64,000 bases of DNA from an uncultured Prochlorococcus sp. (GCA_902538515.1 CACBFH010000001.1:62001-126000), one strand, 5' to 3'. Shown: positions 1 to 8,297, counted from the stretch's first letter. The notes: generated by a model not told the origin, from the letters alone. Numbers and translations are program-made.

Positions 1-1
1 G

Positions 2-364
2 GGTGAGAGGATTACTGGATTTACATTGAAATCAATTTCAGAGTTAAGTATCCAAAGTGAGACAAATTTTCATAATCTACCTTTTTTCCATAATATTCTT
101 CTTGATCCACTGTTACATGTTCTTTGTATCTTTTTAGGTTGGGTGGGATGGAAAAAATGGCCTAATTTAAGTTCTTTGCCGAGTAGAAAATATAGTTTGT
201 TTTTTTTATTGGTATCTTTATTTTTTGCTTATTATGATCTCTCATGGGCTTCCACAGTTCAACATATTAGAAATGATCAAGAGATTTTCGAATTTCTCTT
301 ATCTACTGGAATCTTCATGCATTTTTTAGAACAATTTAAATTTTTAAAAAACTCTAAAAAATAA
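2..364 (+). CDS. Membrane protein, 5' end probably outside window
   Basis: The reading frame is open to the left edge, so the gene is probably cut. The first usable start inside the window is a TTG at 26, which would give 112 residues. The visible part has two or three hydrophobic stretches (around LHVLCIFLGWVGW and YSLFFLLVSLFFAYY) and a basic C-terminus (FLKNSKK). I do not recognise the family. It faces the LptF/G gene convergently across a spacer of about 180 bases in which I see no clear terminator. Confidence 0.55.
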   Translation, partial: GERITGFTLKSISELSIQSETNFHNLPFFHNILLDPLLHVLCIFLGWVGWKKWPNLSSLPSRKYSLFFLLVSLFFAYYDLSWASTVQHIRNDQEIFEFLLSTGIFMHFLEQFKFLKNSKK

Positions 365-548
365 TTTTATATTCATGAATAGATAAATCATAAATATTTC
401 TCATGGTAGAGAGTCATGGAGAAATCCAAATTAGTATCATTAAAGAAAAATAAAAAGTTTTAGTTTAAAAAGTGCATTTTATAAAATATTTAAACAACTC
501 TTATCTCTCTTTCAAAATAATGATTTTTACGAATTTATTTAAGAAAAA

Positions 549-1748
549 CTAAATAGAGTTTTTTCTTAAAAAATAAAATCCACCACTTATTGAAATTACT
601 ACTGGAAACCAAGCTGCAATTATTGGAGGAAGTAGTCCCTTAACACCAAAAGAACTAAATATAAATGACATCACATAATAAACTAATATAAGGATCACAC
701 TCAATCCAAAACCCTGACTTTTAGAAGACCTTAGACGAGATTGAGATCCCAAAATACTACCTATCAATCCAAAAACCAAACATGCACAAGGTAAAGTAAA
801 TTTCTCTTGAATCCGCACTTGTATCTTTCTAATTTCTTTGAGATTACCTATCTTTTTATATATTCTTTCAGCCTCTAAAGCTTCTTTTAAAGACATATCA
901 CTTGCATCCTTTGGTACTTTTGCAAGATCTAAAGGGCCTTCAGTAAAAGGATATATATATTGTTTGAAATTAATACTTGTTGTTTGACCTATAGAGTTTG
1001 TTGAGACAATATTTCCATCTGTGAATACCCAAGAAGAATTTTCTTTATCAAAGATGGCACTACTTGCAGTCAGAGTCTGCTTTATATTTACTCTGGAAAA
1101 ATCTAAAACCGTAACTTCTTGCATAATATTGTTTTCAAATCTAGAAGCATAAAATATGTGAGTTAGGAATGTATTTATTTTTGTTGGATTATTGTTTGGA
1201 TCAATTCTTGATCCTTTTCTAGAAAAAATAATATTATTTTTACTTTTTCCTTGATTGAAAGAACTTCCTATTCCTGATCTTAAAGTGGATTCTGCAAGCT
1301 TATTGCTGGCGGGCACCAAATTATCATTGAAATAAAAAGTTAATCCTGTCATGAATATTGAAACTGCAATAGCTGGAGATATAATCCTTGAGGTTGTGAT
1401 TCCTAATGACCTTAAAGCTAATAATTCAGAATTAGCTGATAGCTTCCCATAGGATAATAACGTGGCCAATAAAACAGCCATTGGAAATGATAAGACTAGA
1501 AAGCTGGGAAGACTAAAAATTAGTGTTTGTAAGGCTTTTAATATAGGCAAACCATACTCAACTATTTTTCTTATCAAATCAAACATTACTCCTACAGAGA
1601 GAGAAATAACAGTAAAAGCGGAGATGGCAAATATCATTGGCGGTATTATTTGCCCTAATAACCATCTATCTATTAAGGGTATTGAATACCAAGGGGAAAA
1701 TATCTTATTAAATGCTGTTTTAATTAGTGATTGATTTGAAAGTTTCAA
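549..1748 (-). CDS. LptF/LptG family permease (YjgP/YjgQ)
   Basis: This 399-residue protein has the layout of the LptF/LptG family: membrane helices in the first ~110 residues, a soluble periplasmic region (about 150-290), and a C-terminal group of helices (about 315-395). In this family two such subunits work with the ATPase LptB to extract lipopolysaccharide from the inner membrane. The N-terminal segment LLGQIIPPMIFAISAFTVI and a C-terminal FGLIGSILG-type helix fit. Cyanobacteria often carry one such gene, so it may act as a homodimer; that is inference. Lipid A genes lie 42 kb away in this window. Confidence 0.85.
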   Translation of the reverse strand: MKLSNQSLIKTAFNKIFSPWYSIPLIDRWLLGQIIPPMIFAISAFTVISLSVGVMFDLIRKIVEYGLPILKALQTLIFSLPSFLVLSFPMAVLLATLLSYGKLSANSELLALRSLGITTSRIISPAIAVSIFMTGLTFYFNDNLVPASNKLAESTLRSGIGSSFNQGKSKNNIIFSRKGSRIDPNNNPTKINTFLTHIFYASRFENNIMQEVTVLDFSRVNIKQTLTASSAIFDKENSSWVFTDGNIVSTNSIGQTTSINFKQYIYPFTEGPLDLAKVPKDASDMSLKEALEAERIYKKIGNLKEIRKIQVRIQEKFTLPCACLVFGLIGSILGSQSRLRSSKSQGFGLSVILILVYYVMSFIFSSFGVKGLLPPIIAAWFPVVISISGGFYFLRKNSI

Positions 1749-1928
1749 AGGGAATTTATTTAATTTGTACTATTTTTTTATTGCATTATAAAATATTAAT
1801 GATTAGAGACCAATAATAAATTATTGGTTAAACAGAATTTTTTTATTAAAATTCAAAGAAAAAAATAAAATATATTTGTACTTGCAATTAGTCAAAAAAT
1901 TTGGTTTCTTTAATAAAAAAGGACTTTA

Positions 1929-2048
1929 ATGAAAAGCGAGCCTTTATTAAAAGATTGTAAATGTATACACTGCCAACAAAAAACACATCAGATTAAAAGT
2001 TCAAGTTTATATTGGGAAAAATTAATCTTAAGTAAAAAGATTGCATAG
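1929..2048 (+). CDS. Possible micro-protein with a CxCxxC cluster
   Basis: This is a 39-codon frame starting with ATG and ending in TAG in a long AT-rich spacer. Residues 10-15 read CKCIHC, a compact metal-ligand-like group, followed by a polar, lysine-rich tail. No family is recognised. It is supported only by an intact frame and its non-random cysteine cluster. No strong ribosome-binding site is visible. It could be chance. Confidence 0.35.
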   Translation: MKSEPLLKDCKCIHCQQKTHQIKSSSLYWEKLILSKKIA

Positions 2049-2170
2049 ATATTTTGTAAACTCAAAGAAATCATTAGAAACTTTGAATCATCTTATTTTT
2101 GAAATTTATTAATGAAAATAATAAAGTTATTGAAGCTTATTTTTAATTCCTCTCTTCATTTTTTTAATTA

Positions 2171-2269
2171 TTAAGACTTTTGATTTTTTTTGTAGATTTT
2201 ATTTTCTCTATTAAAAAGAAAAAGTAAGATAAAAATACAAGAAGGAATGAGAATAAAATCTAAAGACAT
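2171..2269 (-). CDS. Possible single-helix micro-protein (32 aa)
   Basis: This is an ATG-started frame of 32 residues with one hydrophobic segment (FILIPSCIFILLFLF) followed by a basic tail (RENKIYKKNQKS). The pattern of a short N-terminus, one helix and a positive tail is shared by several other tiny frames in the next 11 kb. Family unknown; chance cannot be excluded in such AT-rich DNA. Confidence 0.35.
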   Translation of the reverse strand: MSLDFILIPSCIFILLFLFNRENKIYKKNQKS

Positions 2270-2402
2270 ATATTAATTCAGTCTATTTTCTTCTTAGCAA
2301 ATTAATTAATATTTGACATTATTTTCTTATCTTCAACATCTTATTCAATAAGTCAAAAATTATCTTTCTGTTTATTATGTTTGCTTTCATTTAAAATTGA
2401 GA

Positions 2403-2519
2403 GAGCCTGCAAGTATCCCACCGGCAAGCTCATGACGACTTAGTTAATTCAGATTTTCTGATTTAACCAGCTAAGCACTTCCTAAATGCTGTAGTTATTC
2501 TACTAAGTAAAATTACTTA
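2403..2519 (+). ncRNA. Candidate structured RNA (run of hairpins)
   Basis: In an otherwise featureless spacer there are consecutive stem-loops. GAGC (2403-2406) pairs with GCTC (2428-2431), extended by TGC/GCA. CTTAG-TTAA-TCAG (from 2439) pairs with CTGA-TTAA-CTAAG (to 2475). GTAG (2491) pairs with CTAC (to 2503). TAAGTAA (2504-2510) pairs with TTACTTA (2513-2519). Local GC is higher than around it. No coding frame explains it. Strand is uncertain, because hairpins read similarly on both; it is placed on the strand of the downstream Hli gene. No T-tract follows directly. Confidence 0.35.
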
Positions 2520-2728
2520 CTGTGGGTATAAATGCTTATTTTAATGATTGATTTGCGGATTTAATAATAAAAGTGATTTGATAAAAAAAATATGGCTTTT
2601 TAATTTTTCTTAAACAGATATGCCACATATTGATCTATCAAATAAATACTCAGAGGAAAATCGTCGGAAATTTTGGTTTACATAAGTTAATATTTGTGTT
2701 ACTTTAATTAACAATTATTATGCTTTTA
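2520..2728. other. Spacer before Hli gene; nothing firm
   Basis: This AT-rich leader precedes the Hli gene. It holds a 21-codon ATG frame (2620-2685, MPHIDLSNKYSEENRRKFWF then T) that might be a leader peptide but is not otherwise supported. A promoter for the Hli gene must lie here, but I cannot place its elements with confidence. Confidence 0.3.
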
Positions 2729-2935
2729 ATGTCAAAATCAGGAGTAACTACAGAATCAGGTGGAAGACAGAATATGTTCCCATCAGAAACTAGACCTTAT
2801 ATCGATGAAACTGTGTCTTACGATGGATATCCTCAAAATGCGGAAAAAGTAAATGGTAGATGGGCTATGGTTGGTTTCGTTGCACTATTAGGTGCCTATG
2901 TAACAACAGGCCAGATCATTCCAGGAATTTTTTAG
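2729..2935 (+). CDS. hli: High-light-inducible protein (Hli/HLIP)
   Basis: This is a 68-residue single-helix relative of chlorophyll a/b-binding proteins. Hli proteins sit in the thylakoid, bind pigment and protect photosystems under stress. The helix carries the family signature EKVNGRWAMVGF and the protein ends in GAYVTTGQIIPGIF, the C-terminus typical of marine picocyanobacterial Hli. About 35 polar residues precede the helix. An ATG nine bases upstream (2720) would add three residues; MSKSG is the more natural start. It lies apart from, and points towards, two more Hli genes about 600 bases downstream on the other strand. Confidence 0.9.
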   Translation: MSKSGVTTESGGRQNMFPSETRPYIDETVSYDGYPQNAEKVNGRWAMVGFVALLGAYVTTGQIIPGIF

Positions 2936-3495
2936 TCCATAAATAACTATTTTTTAAACTTTTCAGAGCTATACTACGAAGTTCTTGAAAATAAATTTAA
3001 ATTTTATTTTAAATTAATTAATTTCTTATTTAGATCGATTAATTATTTTAAATTTGAAAATAAGAAAAACCAAATAAAAGTTATAGCATTTAAGCTAAAT
3101 ATTATTCCGAGAAATATATAAGCAAACTTTTTGCCAATAAATGCCGTCTCTGGTTCAAGCTTTACCCGCATTAAAACCTCGAATCATGTGGATAAAGATA
3201 GCATCATTTACAAATAAATTTAAGTTTTATAGAAGAAGAGTATTTAAATTAATATTTCTCTCAAAATGTAATATTAATGTTTATCATTCATACCTTAGCT
3301 TGAGTTTTTCAGCAAATTTACATTGTAAAATTAATTAAAAAACCTCTCAAAATCGTCGTGCAAAATGTGATTGAAAGTAAAACAAAAGCTTGAATCTAAT
3401 TTTTAGAAAATAGATAGTCATCTATACTAATATTTAGAATAATTTTTGTTCGATATAAGATAATTATATAAACTTAATAAAGACCATTTATTATC
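2936..3495. other. Long AT-rich spacer between Hli genes
   Basis: This is about 560 bases between convergent Hli genes. One 65-codon frame (3141-3338) exists, but its composition is not protein-like and I do not support it. No repeat, tRNA or clear promoter was seen. Confidence 0.4.
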
Positions 3496-3538
3496 AAAAA
3501 AAATAGCCCAATTAAAAACTAATTTAAGTGGGGCTATT
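3496..3538 (-). terminator. Rho-independent terminator after the Hli pair
   Basis: On the minus strand AATAGCCC pairs with GGGCTATT (8 bp, loop ~21 nt), directly followed by a run of seven T. It lies about 20 bases after the stop of the downstream Hli gene. Confidence 0.75.
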
Positions 3539-3558
3539 TGAAAAATAAGAATTTTATA

Positions 3559-3699
3559 TTAGATAAAACCAGGAATGATTTGACCTGTAGTTAAATATGC
3601 TCCAACTAGAGCTACAAAACCTAACATTGCAAATCTACCATTAAGTTTTTCTGCAATGATTTTCTCTTTTTCAACTATTTTTGGTTCATTATTTTTCAT
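3559..3699 (-). CDS. hli: High-light-inducible protein (46 aa)
   Basis: A short Hli protein: a charged N-terminus (KNNEPKIVEKEKI), then the chlorophyll-binding helix signature EKLNGRFAMLGF and the tail AYLTTGQIIPGFI. The start is the ATG at 3699. A longer frame begins upstream but there it is only the shifted reading of the preceding Hli gene. Its ATG overlaps the upstream stop codon as TAATG, so the two are translationally linked. A terminator follows. Confidence 0.9.
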   Translation of the reverse strand: MKNNEPKIVEKEKIIAEKLNGRFAMLGFVALVGAYLTTGQIIPGFI

Positions 3700-3806
3700 T
3701 AGAACCAGCCTGGAATGATTTGGCCAGTTGTGACATAGGCACCAACTGCTGCAACAAAACCTAACATTGCTGCCCAACCGTTAAAACGTTCTGCTTCTGG
3801 AGTCAT
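3699..3806 (-). CDS. hli: Very short high-light-inducible protein (35 aa)
   Basis: A 35-residue frame reading MTPEAERFNGWAAMLGF followed by a second half ending TTGQIIPGWF. It is essentially only the chlorophyll-binding helix plus tail, among the shortest Hli forms. The helix keeps ERFNGWAAMLGF, where W replaces the usual R/K after NG. It is the first gene of a two-gene unit: its TAA overlaps the next ATG. The preceding ~180 bases should hold the stress-responsive promoter. Confidence 0.88.
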   Translation of the reverse strand: MTPEAERFNGWAAMLGFVAAVGAYVTTGQIIPGWF

Positions 3807-3989
3807 TTTTTTAATGTAATTTGTAAACAAATATAACATATTTATTTAATAATGTAAAGAAAATAAGGGATTTCCCTTTTTTTTGTCAGGTAAAGTTAAA
3901 AACTGCTACATATATGTGTCGAAATATACCTTTTTTAAGTTTTTATTTTTATCCTTAATTTGTAAATTGCAAAAAAAATATAAGCTTTT

Positions 3990-4085
3990 GACCTTGTTTT
4001 ATTAGTGGGATATCCTCATTTAGAAGTAATTTAAATTATGATTATGCAAGGTCAGCTAGTAGGGATACAGGCTGACTCTTTTTAT
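3990..4085 (+). ncRNA. Candidate sRNA or attenuator with two competing stems
   Basis: GACCTTG (3990-3996) is complementary to CAAGGTC (4047-4053), and the overlapping GGTCAGC (4050-4056) pairs with GCTGACT (4071-4077), followed by a T-rich run. The second stem looks like an intrinsic terminator. The first would disrupt it, because both use the GTC at 4051-4053. A 19-codon ATG frame (4038-4097) spans the hairpin. This could be a stand-alone small RNA or a leader controlling the small membrane protein downstream. Confidence 0.4.
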
Positions 4086-4165
4086 AGGGATTTTTAGATT
4101 TTGACTAAAAGTAGTTTGTAGAATTCAAATAATTGCTATTAATAAATTAAATATATTATGAATTT

Positions 4166-4330
4166 ATGTCATTTACGACTTACTACATGCATTTAATTTT
4201 TGGAAGAATTCCTTCAATTACTAGCTCTGATCTAATACTTTATATCTTGCCTGCTCTTACAATTTCAATATTATTTTTTAGCATTACAATAATTTTTTTC
4301 AAGACTCCTAAATTGAGAAAGGTTAAATAA
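4166..4330 (+). CDS. Small membrane protein (54 aa)
   Basis: An ATG frame of 54 residues with one strong helix (LILYILPALTISILFFSI) and a basic C-terminus (FFKTPKLRKVK). The helix-plus-basic-tail layout is common among tiny picocyanobacterial proteins. It lies just downstream of a terminator-like hairpin and 50 bases before the DUF938 gene. No family recognised. Confidence 0.5.
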   Translation: MSFTTYYMHLIFGRIPSITSSDLILYILPALTISILFFSITIIFFKTPKLRKVK

Positions 4331-4380
4331 TCCAAGATTTTAAAATTATTCTTTTTACTTAAGCGACCACTTTTTTAATT

Positions 4381-4998
4381 TTGGATAAAAGACTTTTTTT
4401 TTCGGCTACTCAAAGAAATAGAGACTGCATTGGTAATGTACTATCCAAAATTATAAAAAAAGGTTCAGTACTGGAAATCGGGAGTGGCAGCGGTGAACAT
4501 GGGGTGTTTTTTCAAAAACGCTTTCCTGAAATAATCTGGCATACAAGTGACCCAGAGTTAGTGCATAGAAAAAGTATAAGTTCTTGGATTAAGTACGAAG
4601 ACTTAACTAAGAAAATGCCCCAGCCTCTTGATATTGATGTAGAAAGAATTCCTTGGAAAATTCCATTGAGATTAGCTCATTCTTTGCAAGGAATAGTCTC
4701 TATAAATATGATTCATGTAGCACAGTGGTCTTGTACTTTAGCACTCTTTAGAGAGTCAGGAAAATTACTCAATAAGGGACAATTTTTGATTTTGTATGGG
4801 CCATTTAAAATTTGTAATAAGCACACAAGTGAAAGTAATTATTTTTTCGATAATTCATTAAAAATGCAAAATGATCTTTGGGGTATTAGGAATCTTGAGG
4901 AAGTTTCATATGAGAGCAAGAAAAATGGCTTTTCTCAAGAGGATATTATTAGGATGCCTGCAAATAATTTTTCAATAATTTATAGAAAAGTTTCTTGA
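4381..4998 (+). CDS. DUF938 family, probable SAM-dependent methyltransferase
   Basis: This 205-residue protein matches DUF938. It opens with FSATQRNRDCIGNVL and has the glycine-rich SAM motif LEIGSGSGEHG (31-41), an acidic strand-end (HTSDPE), and then INMIHVAQWS and GPF blocks typical of the family. The product methylated is not known for DUF938. The start is a TTG; no ATG lies upstream in frame within a plausible distance. It is alone on this strand, flanked by micro-ORFs. Confidence 0.82.
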   Translation: MDKRLFFSATQRNRDCIGNVLSKIIKKGSVLEIGSGSGEHGVFFQKRFPEIIWHTSDPELVHRKSISSWIKYEDLTKKMPQPLDIDVERIPWKIPLRLAHSLQGIVSINMIHVAQWSCTLALFRESGKLLNKGQFLILYGPFKICNKHTSESNYFFDNSLKMQNDLWGIRNLEEVSYESKKNGFSQEDIIRMPANNFSIIYRKVS

Positions 4999-5049
4999 TA
5001 AGGCAAATACAAATATCGATAAGTTATTAAAATTTATCTTATTAGATGA

Positions 5050-5211
5050 TTAACCTGATAGTTTTTTGCTCCATTCTTTATGCTTTTGATCTAAATCTGA
5101 AATTTTTTCGCCTAAATTCAACTGTATTTCTAATAATTCAACTTTTGTAAGTGTTATTTTTTCCGAATAAAATTTAATAGGCTGCTTACCATGCAAATTG
5201 TCGCCACTCAT
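5050..5211 (-). CDS. Small hydrophilic protein (53 aa)
   Basis: An intact ATG frame with a charged helical composition. The middle part (EKITLTKVELLEIQLNLGEK) looks amphipathic, and the end (HKEWSKKLSG) is basic. No membrane segment. Unrecognised family; its clean codon use and amphipathic pattern make a real gene likely. Confidence 0.5.
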   Translation of the reverse strand: MSGDNLHGKQPIKFYSEKITLTKVELLEIQLNLGEKISDLDQKHKEWSKKLSG

Positions 5212-5328
5212 AGAACTATTAGTTTTGTAGTATTTTCTAAGATGAAAAATTTGTTATTGCTAATTCTTTTATATTCTTTTCAGATTTGCGTAAATTAATG
5301 TGATAAAGAATTGATGCTTATCGTGTTT

Positions 5329-6495
5329 TTAATCCACTTTTTTGTATGAAGATTGCCATATATATCTCCCTCTATTGATTTCTGACTCAACAGCAACGCA
5401 ATTGCAAGCAATATTCCATAGAGCTTTGTGTATTGGGTCAGGATTAAAAAGATATGCTTTTTTAAAGGCTTTTTTAATTAAGACAGTTGCCTTTTTTGCA
5501 TGATAATGAGGGATCGTTGGACATACATGATGAACGACATGGCTAGAACCTATATTATGGTGAAGAAAATTAAGGACTCTACCGTAAGGCCTGTCAATAG
5601 ATAGAAATGCGCCTCTCATAAAGGAAAATTCCGTATTTGAAAGATGAGGAACGTCTGAATCTGTATGATGGAGCCATGTATAAACTACTAGCCAACAATT
5701 AACCACTAATAAAGGGCCAAAATACAAAGCAATTACTGGAAATAATCCATTCTTGAAAACTAAATAAACAACGCCCACTAATGTCAAACCTACGCCAATA
5801 TCTGATATCCAAACTTTCTTGGACCATATTGATGGCCATAATGCTTTAGAAAATGGTTTTGTTGGCCAAAAATGATTTGAAGTACCATATTTAACTCCCC
5901 CTGTACTACCCGTAAGTAAATAAGCAGGCCAGCCAAATATTAGATGTAAAACAAGTTGAAGAATTCCATAATTTTTCTTACCTAAGGAATTTGAAAAATG
6001 TAATTCTTTTTCTCCGCCAACTTTTTCTGTAACTCCATTCCCTTTAATGACTAAAGGGACGTGAGTTTCTCCATTGGTTATGTTATTTGTGAATCGATGA
6101 TGAATTGCATGAGAGCGCTGCCAAGAAAAATAAGGTACTAGAAGTAATGAATGTATTAAATAACCAGTTATAGATTCCAATGTCTTGTTTTTAGAGAATG
6201 CTCTATGCCCACATTCATGGGCAATTACCCAGAATCCCATTGCAGTGGTACCTGATAGTAATGCGTAAATAATCCAAATTGGGATCATTTTTGGGGTAAA
6301 TGGAATAGATAACCCTATCGCAACTACCAATGATTGAATTAAAGCTGATTGTAAAAGATACTTCAAAGAAGTTTTGGTATTGCACTTAAAGTAGTGATCT
6401 GGGATAACATCCTGAAATTCTTTTAAGCTTGGAATATCTTTATCCTCTATTACAAGCGCTTGGCCTTTAAGACCTGAAAATTTTATATTACTCAA
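5329..6495 (-). CDS. desA: Membrane fatty-acid desaturase, omega-6/delta-12 type
   Basis: This 388-residue integral membrane di-iron desaturase has the three histidine boxes: HECGH (93-97), HAIHHRFT (129-136) and HVVHH (319-323). The HECGH-type first box and the spacing match acyl-lipid delta-12/omega-6 desaturases, which introduce a double bond into membrane lipids using ferredoxin as electron donor. Hydrophobic pairs flank the boxes (50-85 and 235-275). The gene is monocistronic. Desaturases often respond to cold or light, but no control element is visible. The exact regiospecificity cannot be settled by reading. Confidence 0.82.
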   Translation of the reverse strand: MSNIKFSGLKGQALVIEDKDIPSLKEFQDVIPDHYFKCNTKTSLKYLLQSALIQSLVVAIGLSIPFTPKMIPIWIIYALLSGTTAMGFWVIAHECGHRAFSKNKTLESITGYLIHSLLLVPYFSWQRSHAIHHRFTNNITNGETHVPLVIKGNGVTEKVGGEKELHFSNSLGKKNYGILQLVLHLIFGWPAYLLTGSTGGVKYGTSNHFWPTKPFSKALWPSIWSKKVWISDIGVGLTLVGVVYLVFKNGLFPVIALYFGPLLVVNCWLVVYTWLHHTDSDVPHLSNTEFSFMRGAFLSIDRPYGRVLNFLHHNIGSSHVVHHVCPTIPHYHAKKATVLIKKAFKKAYLFNPDPIHKALWNIACNCVAVESEINRGRYIWQSSYKKVD

Positions 6496-6745
6496 ATTTT
6501 TTTTGGTTAAGAATTTTGTTATATAAAAGTGAATTTATATATTCTATTATCCACCACAGGATCTAATAATGAAAAGAATTGATAATTAATTTTTCGACAA
6601 AGTTATTAAGACTTTAATTAAATCTTAAAATAAAATTATTTGTACTGTACATTTGTTGATTTATTCTTTATCGCAATCTTTTTATTTATCAACTTAATTC
6701 TCTTTTATACTGATTGCTTTTGATCTTCTTTAAAACTAAATTAAT

Positions 6746-6877
6746 TTAAAGACCGCGTATATACTTCTTATGCAGACCAGATTGTTTACGTGGCTTTACT
6801 AGAATAGGCAAAACAATCACCCCTGCCGTAAAAAGACAGATTGGAGCAACTACCATCAATATAGATTCGAGGGACAT
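6746..6877 (-). CDS. Small single-helix membrane protein (43 aa)
   Basis: An ATG frame with a hydrophobic segment from residue 5 to about 27 (ILMVVAPICLFTAGVIVLPI) and a basic tail (KPRKQSGLHKKYIRGL). Size and topology resemble small thylakoid proteins, but no photosystem subunit is matched. Isolated in a spacer. Confidence 0.55.
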   Translation of the reverse strand: MSLESILMVVAPICLFTAGVIVLPILVKPRKQSGLHKKYIRGL

Positions 6878-7064
6878 GCATAACCTTAAACTTCTTAATA
6901 AATAGCAGGTTTTATTTTAGAAGTCATGCGTATTTATATCTATTTAGTGAGAATAGATTCAAAATTTTTATAAATTATTAAGTAAAAAAGAAAAAAAGAT
7001 TAAAAAATATCAGTTTTTTCATAATTCGTACTAATTACATAATTATTATTTTTAAAAATTACTT

Positions 7065-7232
7065 ATGGATGAAGAGAAAAAGTGGATGCTTATGACTTAT
7101 TATTGCCCAACCCATGGCGATTCAGGTTTTGTAAAACCCATTCAACTAACAAAAAAAGAAATTAGTAAAACATTCTTAAAAAAAACTAGGATTTCTAAAA
7201 TAAATCTTGAAATAAAACCTGAGATATTTTGA
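7065..7232 (+). CDS. Small basic protein (55 aa)
   Basis: An ATG frame opening MDEEKKWMLMTYYCPTHGDS, with one C..H pair, then a lysine-rich region. No membrane helix. Unknown family; the non-random N-terminal half suggests a real gene. Confidence 0.5.
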   Translation: MDEEKKWMLMTYYCPTHGDSGFVKPIQLTKKEISKTFLKKTRISKINLEIKPEIF

Positions 7233-7342
7233 AAATATTCTAAATTTTTATTGAAATCAGGTTAATTTAATTGATATCTTACAAAAATCCCATAAGCTGC
7301 TTTTTTATAAGCAGTATTGGTAAATATATTGAAAAACATAAA

Positions 7343-7495
7343 TTAATTTGTATCAGAATCGCACGTTAATTCACATTGATTAAGATCATGTGATGATATC
7401 TTTTCTAAAATTCTTAACATATCAATTTCGGAAAGTTCTCCATTGGAATTCCATTTTAAAGTTGTTTTTCTTTGCGGGTAATTTTTATTACTCAT
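7343..7495 (-). CDS. Small polar protein (50 aa), overlaps upstream gene
   Basis: An ATG frame with a predicted amphipathic stretch (ELSEIDMLRILEKI) and two cysteines near the end (QCELTC). Its start lies 8 bases inside the end of the upstream cysteine-pair gene, so the two are probably co-translated. Function unknown. Confidence 0.5.
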   Translation of the reverse strand: MSNKNYPQRKTTLKWNSNGELSEIDMLRILEKISSHDLNQCELTCDSDTN

Positions 7496-7646
7496 TTTGC
7501 AGCCCTCCCTTTAAATGAATTTCTAAACAACGACTTACACATTCTTGATGGCCGTCCACAATACTACATTCAGTAATACATTCAAAATATGAATTAATAG
7601 AATCTATTTCTGCATTTTGGTTAGTAGAAAAAACTGAATCTTTCAT
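7488..7646 (-). CDS. Small protein with twin CX3C motif (52 aa)
   Basis: The frame contains CITEC and, eight residues later, CVSRC: two CX3C motifs in a helical context. This is the pattern of coiled-coil-helix proteins held by two disulfides, or of a small metal site. The start chosen is the ATG at 7646; the frame extends 17 codons further without a better start. It overlaps the next small gene by 8 bases. I do not recognise a bacterial family. Confidence 0.55.
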   Translation of the reverse strand: MKDSVFSTNQNAEIDSINSYFECITECSIVDGHQECVSRCLEIHLKGGLQNE

Positions 7647-7976
7647 AAATTTGACAGATTTATTTGAAATAGAGATATAGCACAAATTTATAGTCAAAAA
7701 TTAACTTTATTAAGCCTATTAGAAAAAATAAGTATTATTTACTACCTTATTTTTTCATTTGGCCTCCTTTAAGAAAAGTAGTAATAATATTATTTCCAAA
7801 GATGAGAAACAATTATAAATTTGATTACTTAAACTCGGTTTTACGATTTATATTTTTTAATTATTAAATTAAAAATATTATTTTTATAACGCAAGTTTCA
7901 AAAAAATCAGCATAAAGACTGATTTACTTTTGAGTAATTTAGTTGGAAAATTATAGATATAATTCTATTTTTTCAA

Positions 7977-8132
7977 ATGAAATTACTAATTAATTGGCTT
8001 GCGAAAATGTTAGAGAGTATGGCAAATGCTTTTATGCATCCTATAAAAAATGACTTGCCACCGTCTATAGGAACCCATGCTTATAGTAGTATTCCGGTTA
8101 AGCGAAAATTAAGAAGAAGGTTTAATTATTAA
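7977..8132 (+). CDS. Small basic protein (51 aa)
   Basis: An ATG frame with a helical N-terminus (LLINWLAKMLESMANAF) and a strongly basic end (PVKRKLRRRFNY). The amphipathic start could bind membrane and the tail could bind nucleic acid or lipid head groups; both are inference. No neighbour within 300 bases on the same strand. Confidence 0.5.
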   Translation: MKLLINWLAKMLESMANAFMHPIKNDLPPSIGTHAYSSIPVKRKLRRRFNY

Positions 8133-8297
8133 TTTTGAAAGAATAGTATTATTCTTACTAATAAATTTCAACCATTTTAAGAAATTGCATACTAGATGTG
8201 AAATTTGATCTATAAAGCAAATGAATATTTGAGTTGTGATAGTCACTTATTATTAATTCGGTATTCTCTTAGATAATAAATATCCCAAAAATATATT

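Noticed and set aside
2113-2175. 20-codon frame MKIIKLLKLIFNSSLHFFNY
   Set aside because: Too short and low-complexity in AT-rich DNA.
3141-3338. 65-codon frame between Hli genes
   Set aside because: Composition is not protein-like, no motif, no ribosome-binding site; probably chance in AT-rich DNA.
4038-4097. 19-codon frame over the terminator-like hairpin
   Set aside because: Kept only as part of the RNA finding; no independent evidence that it is translated.
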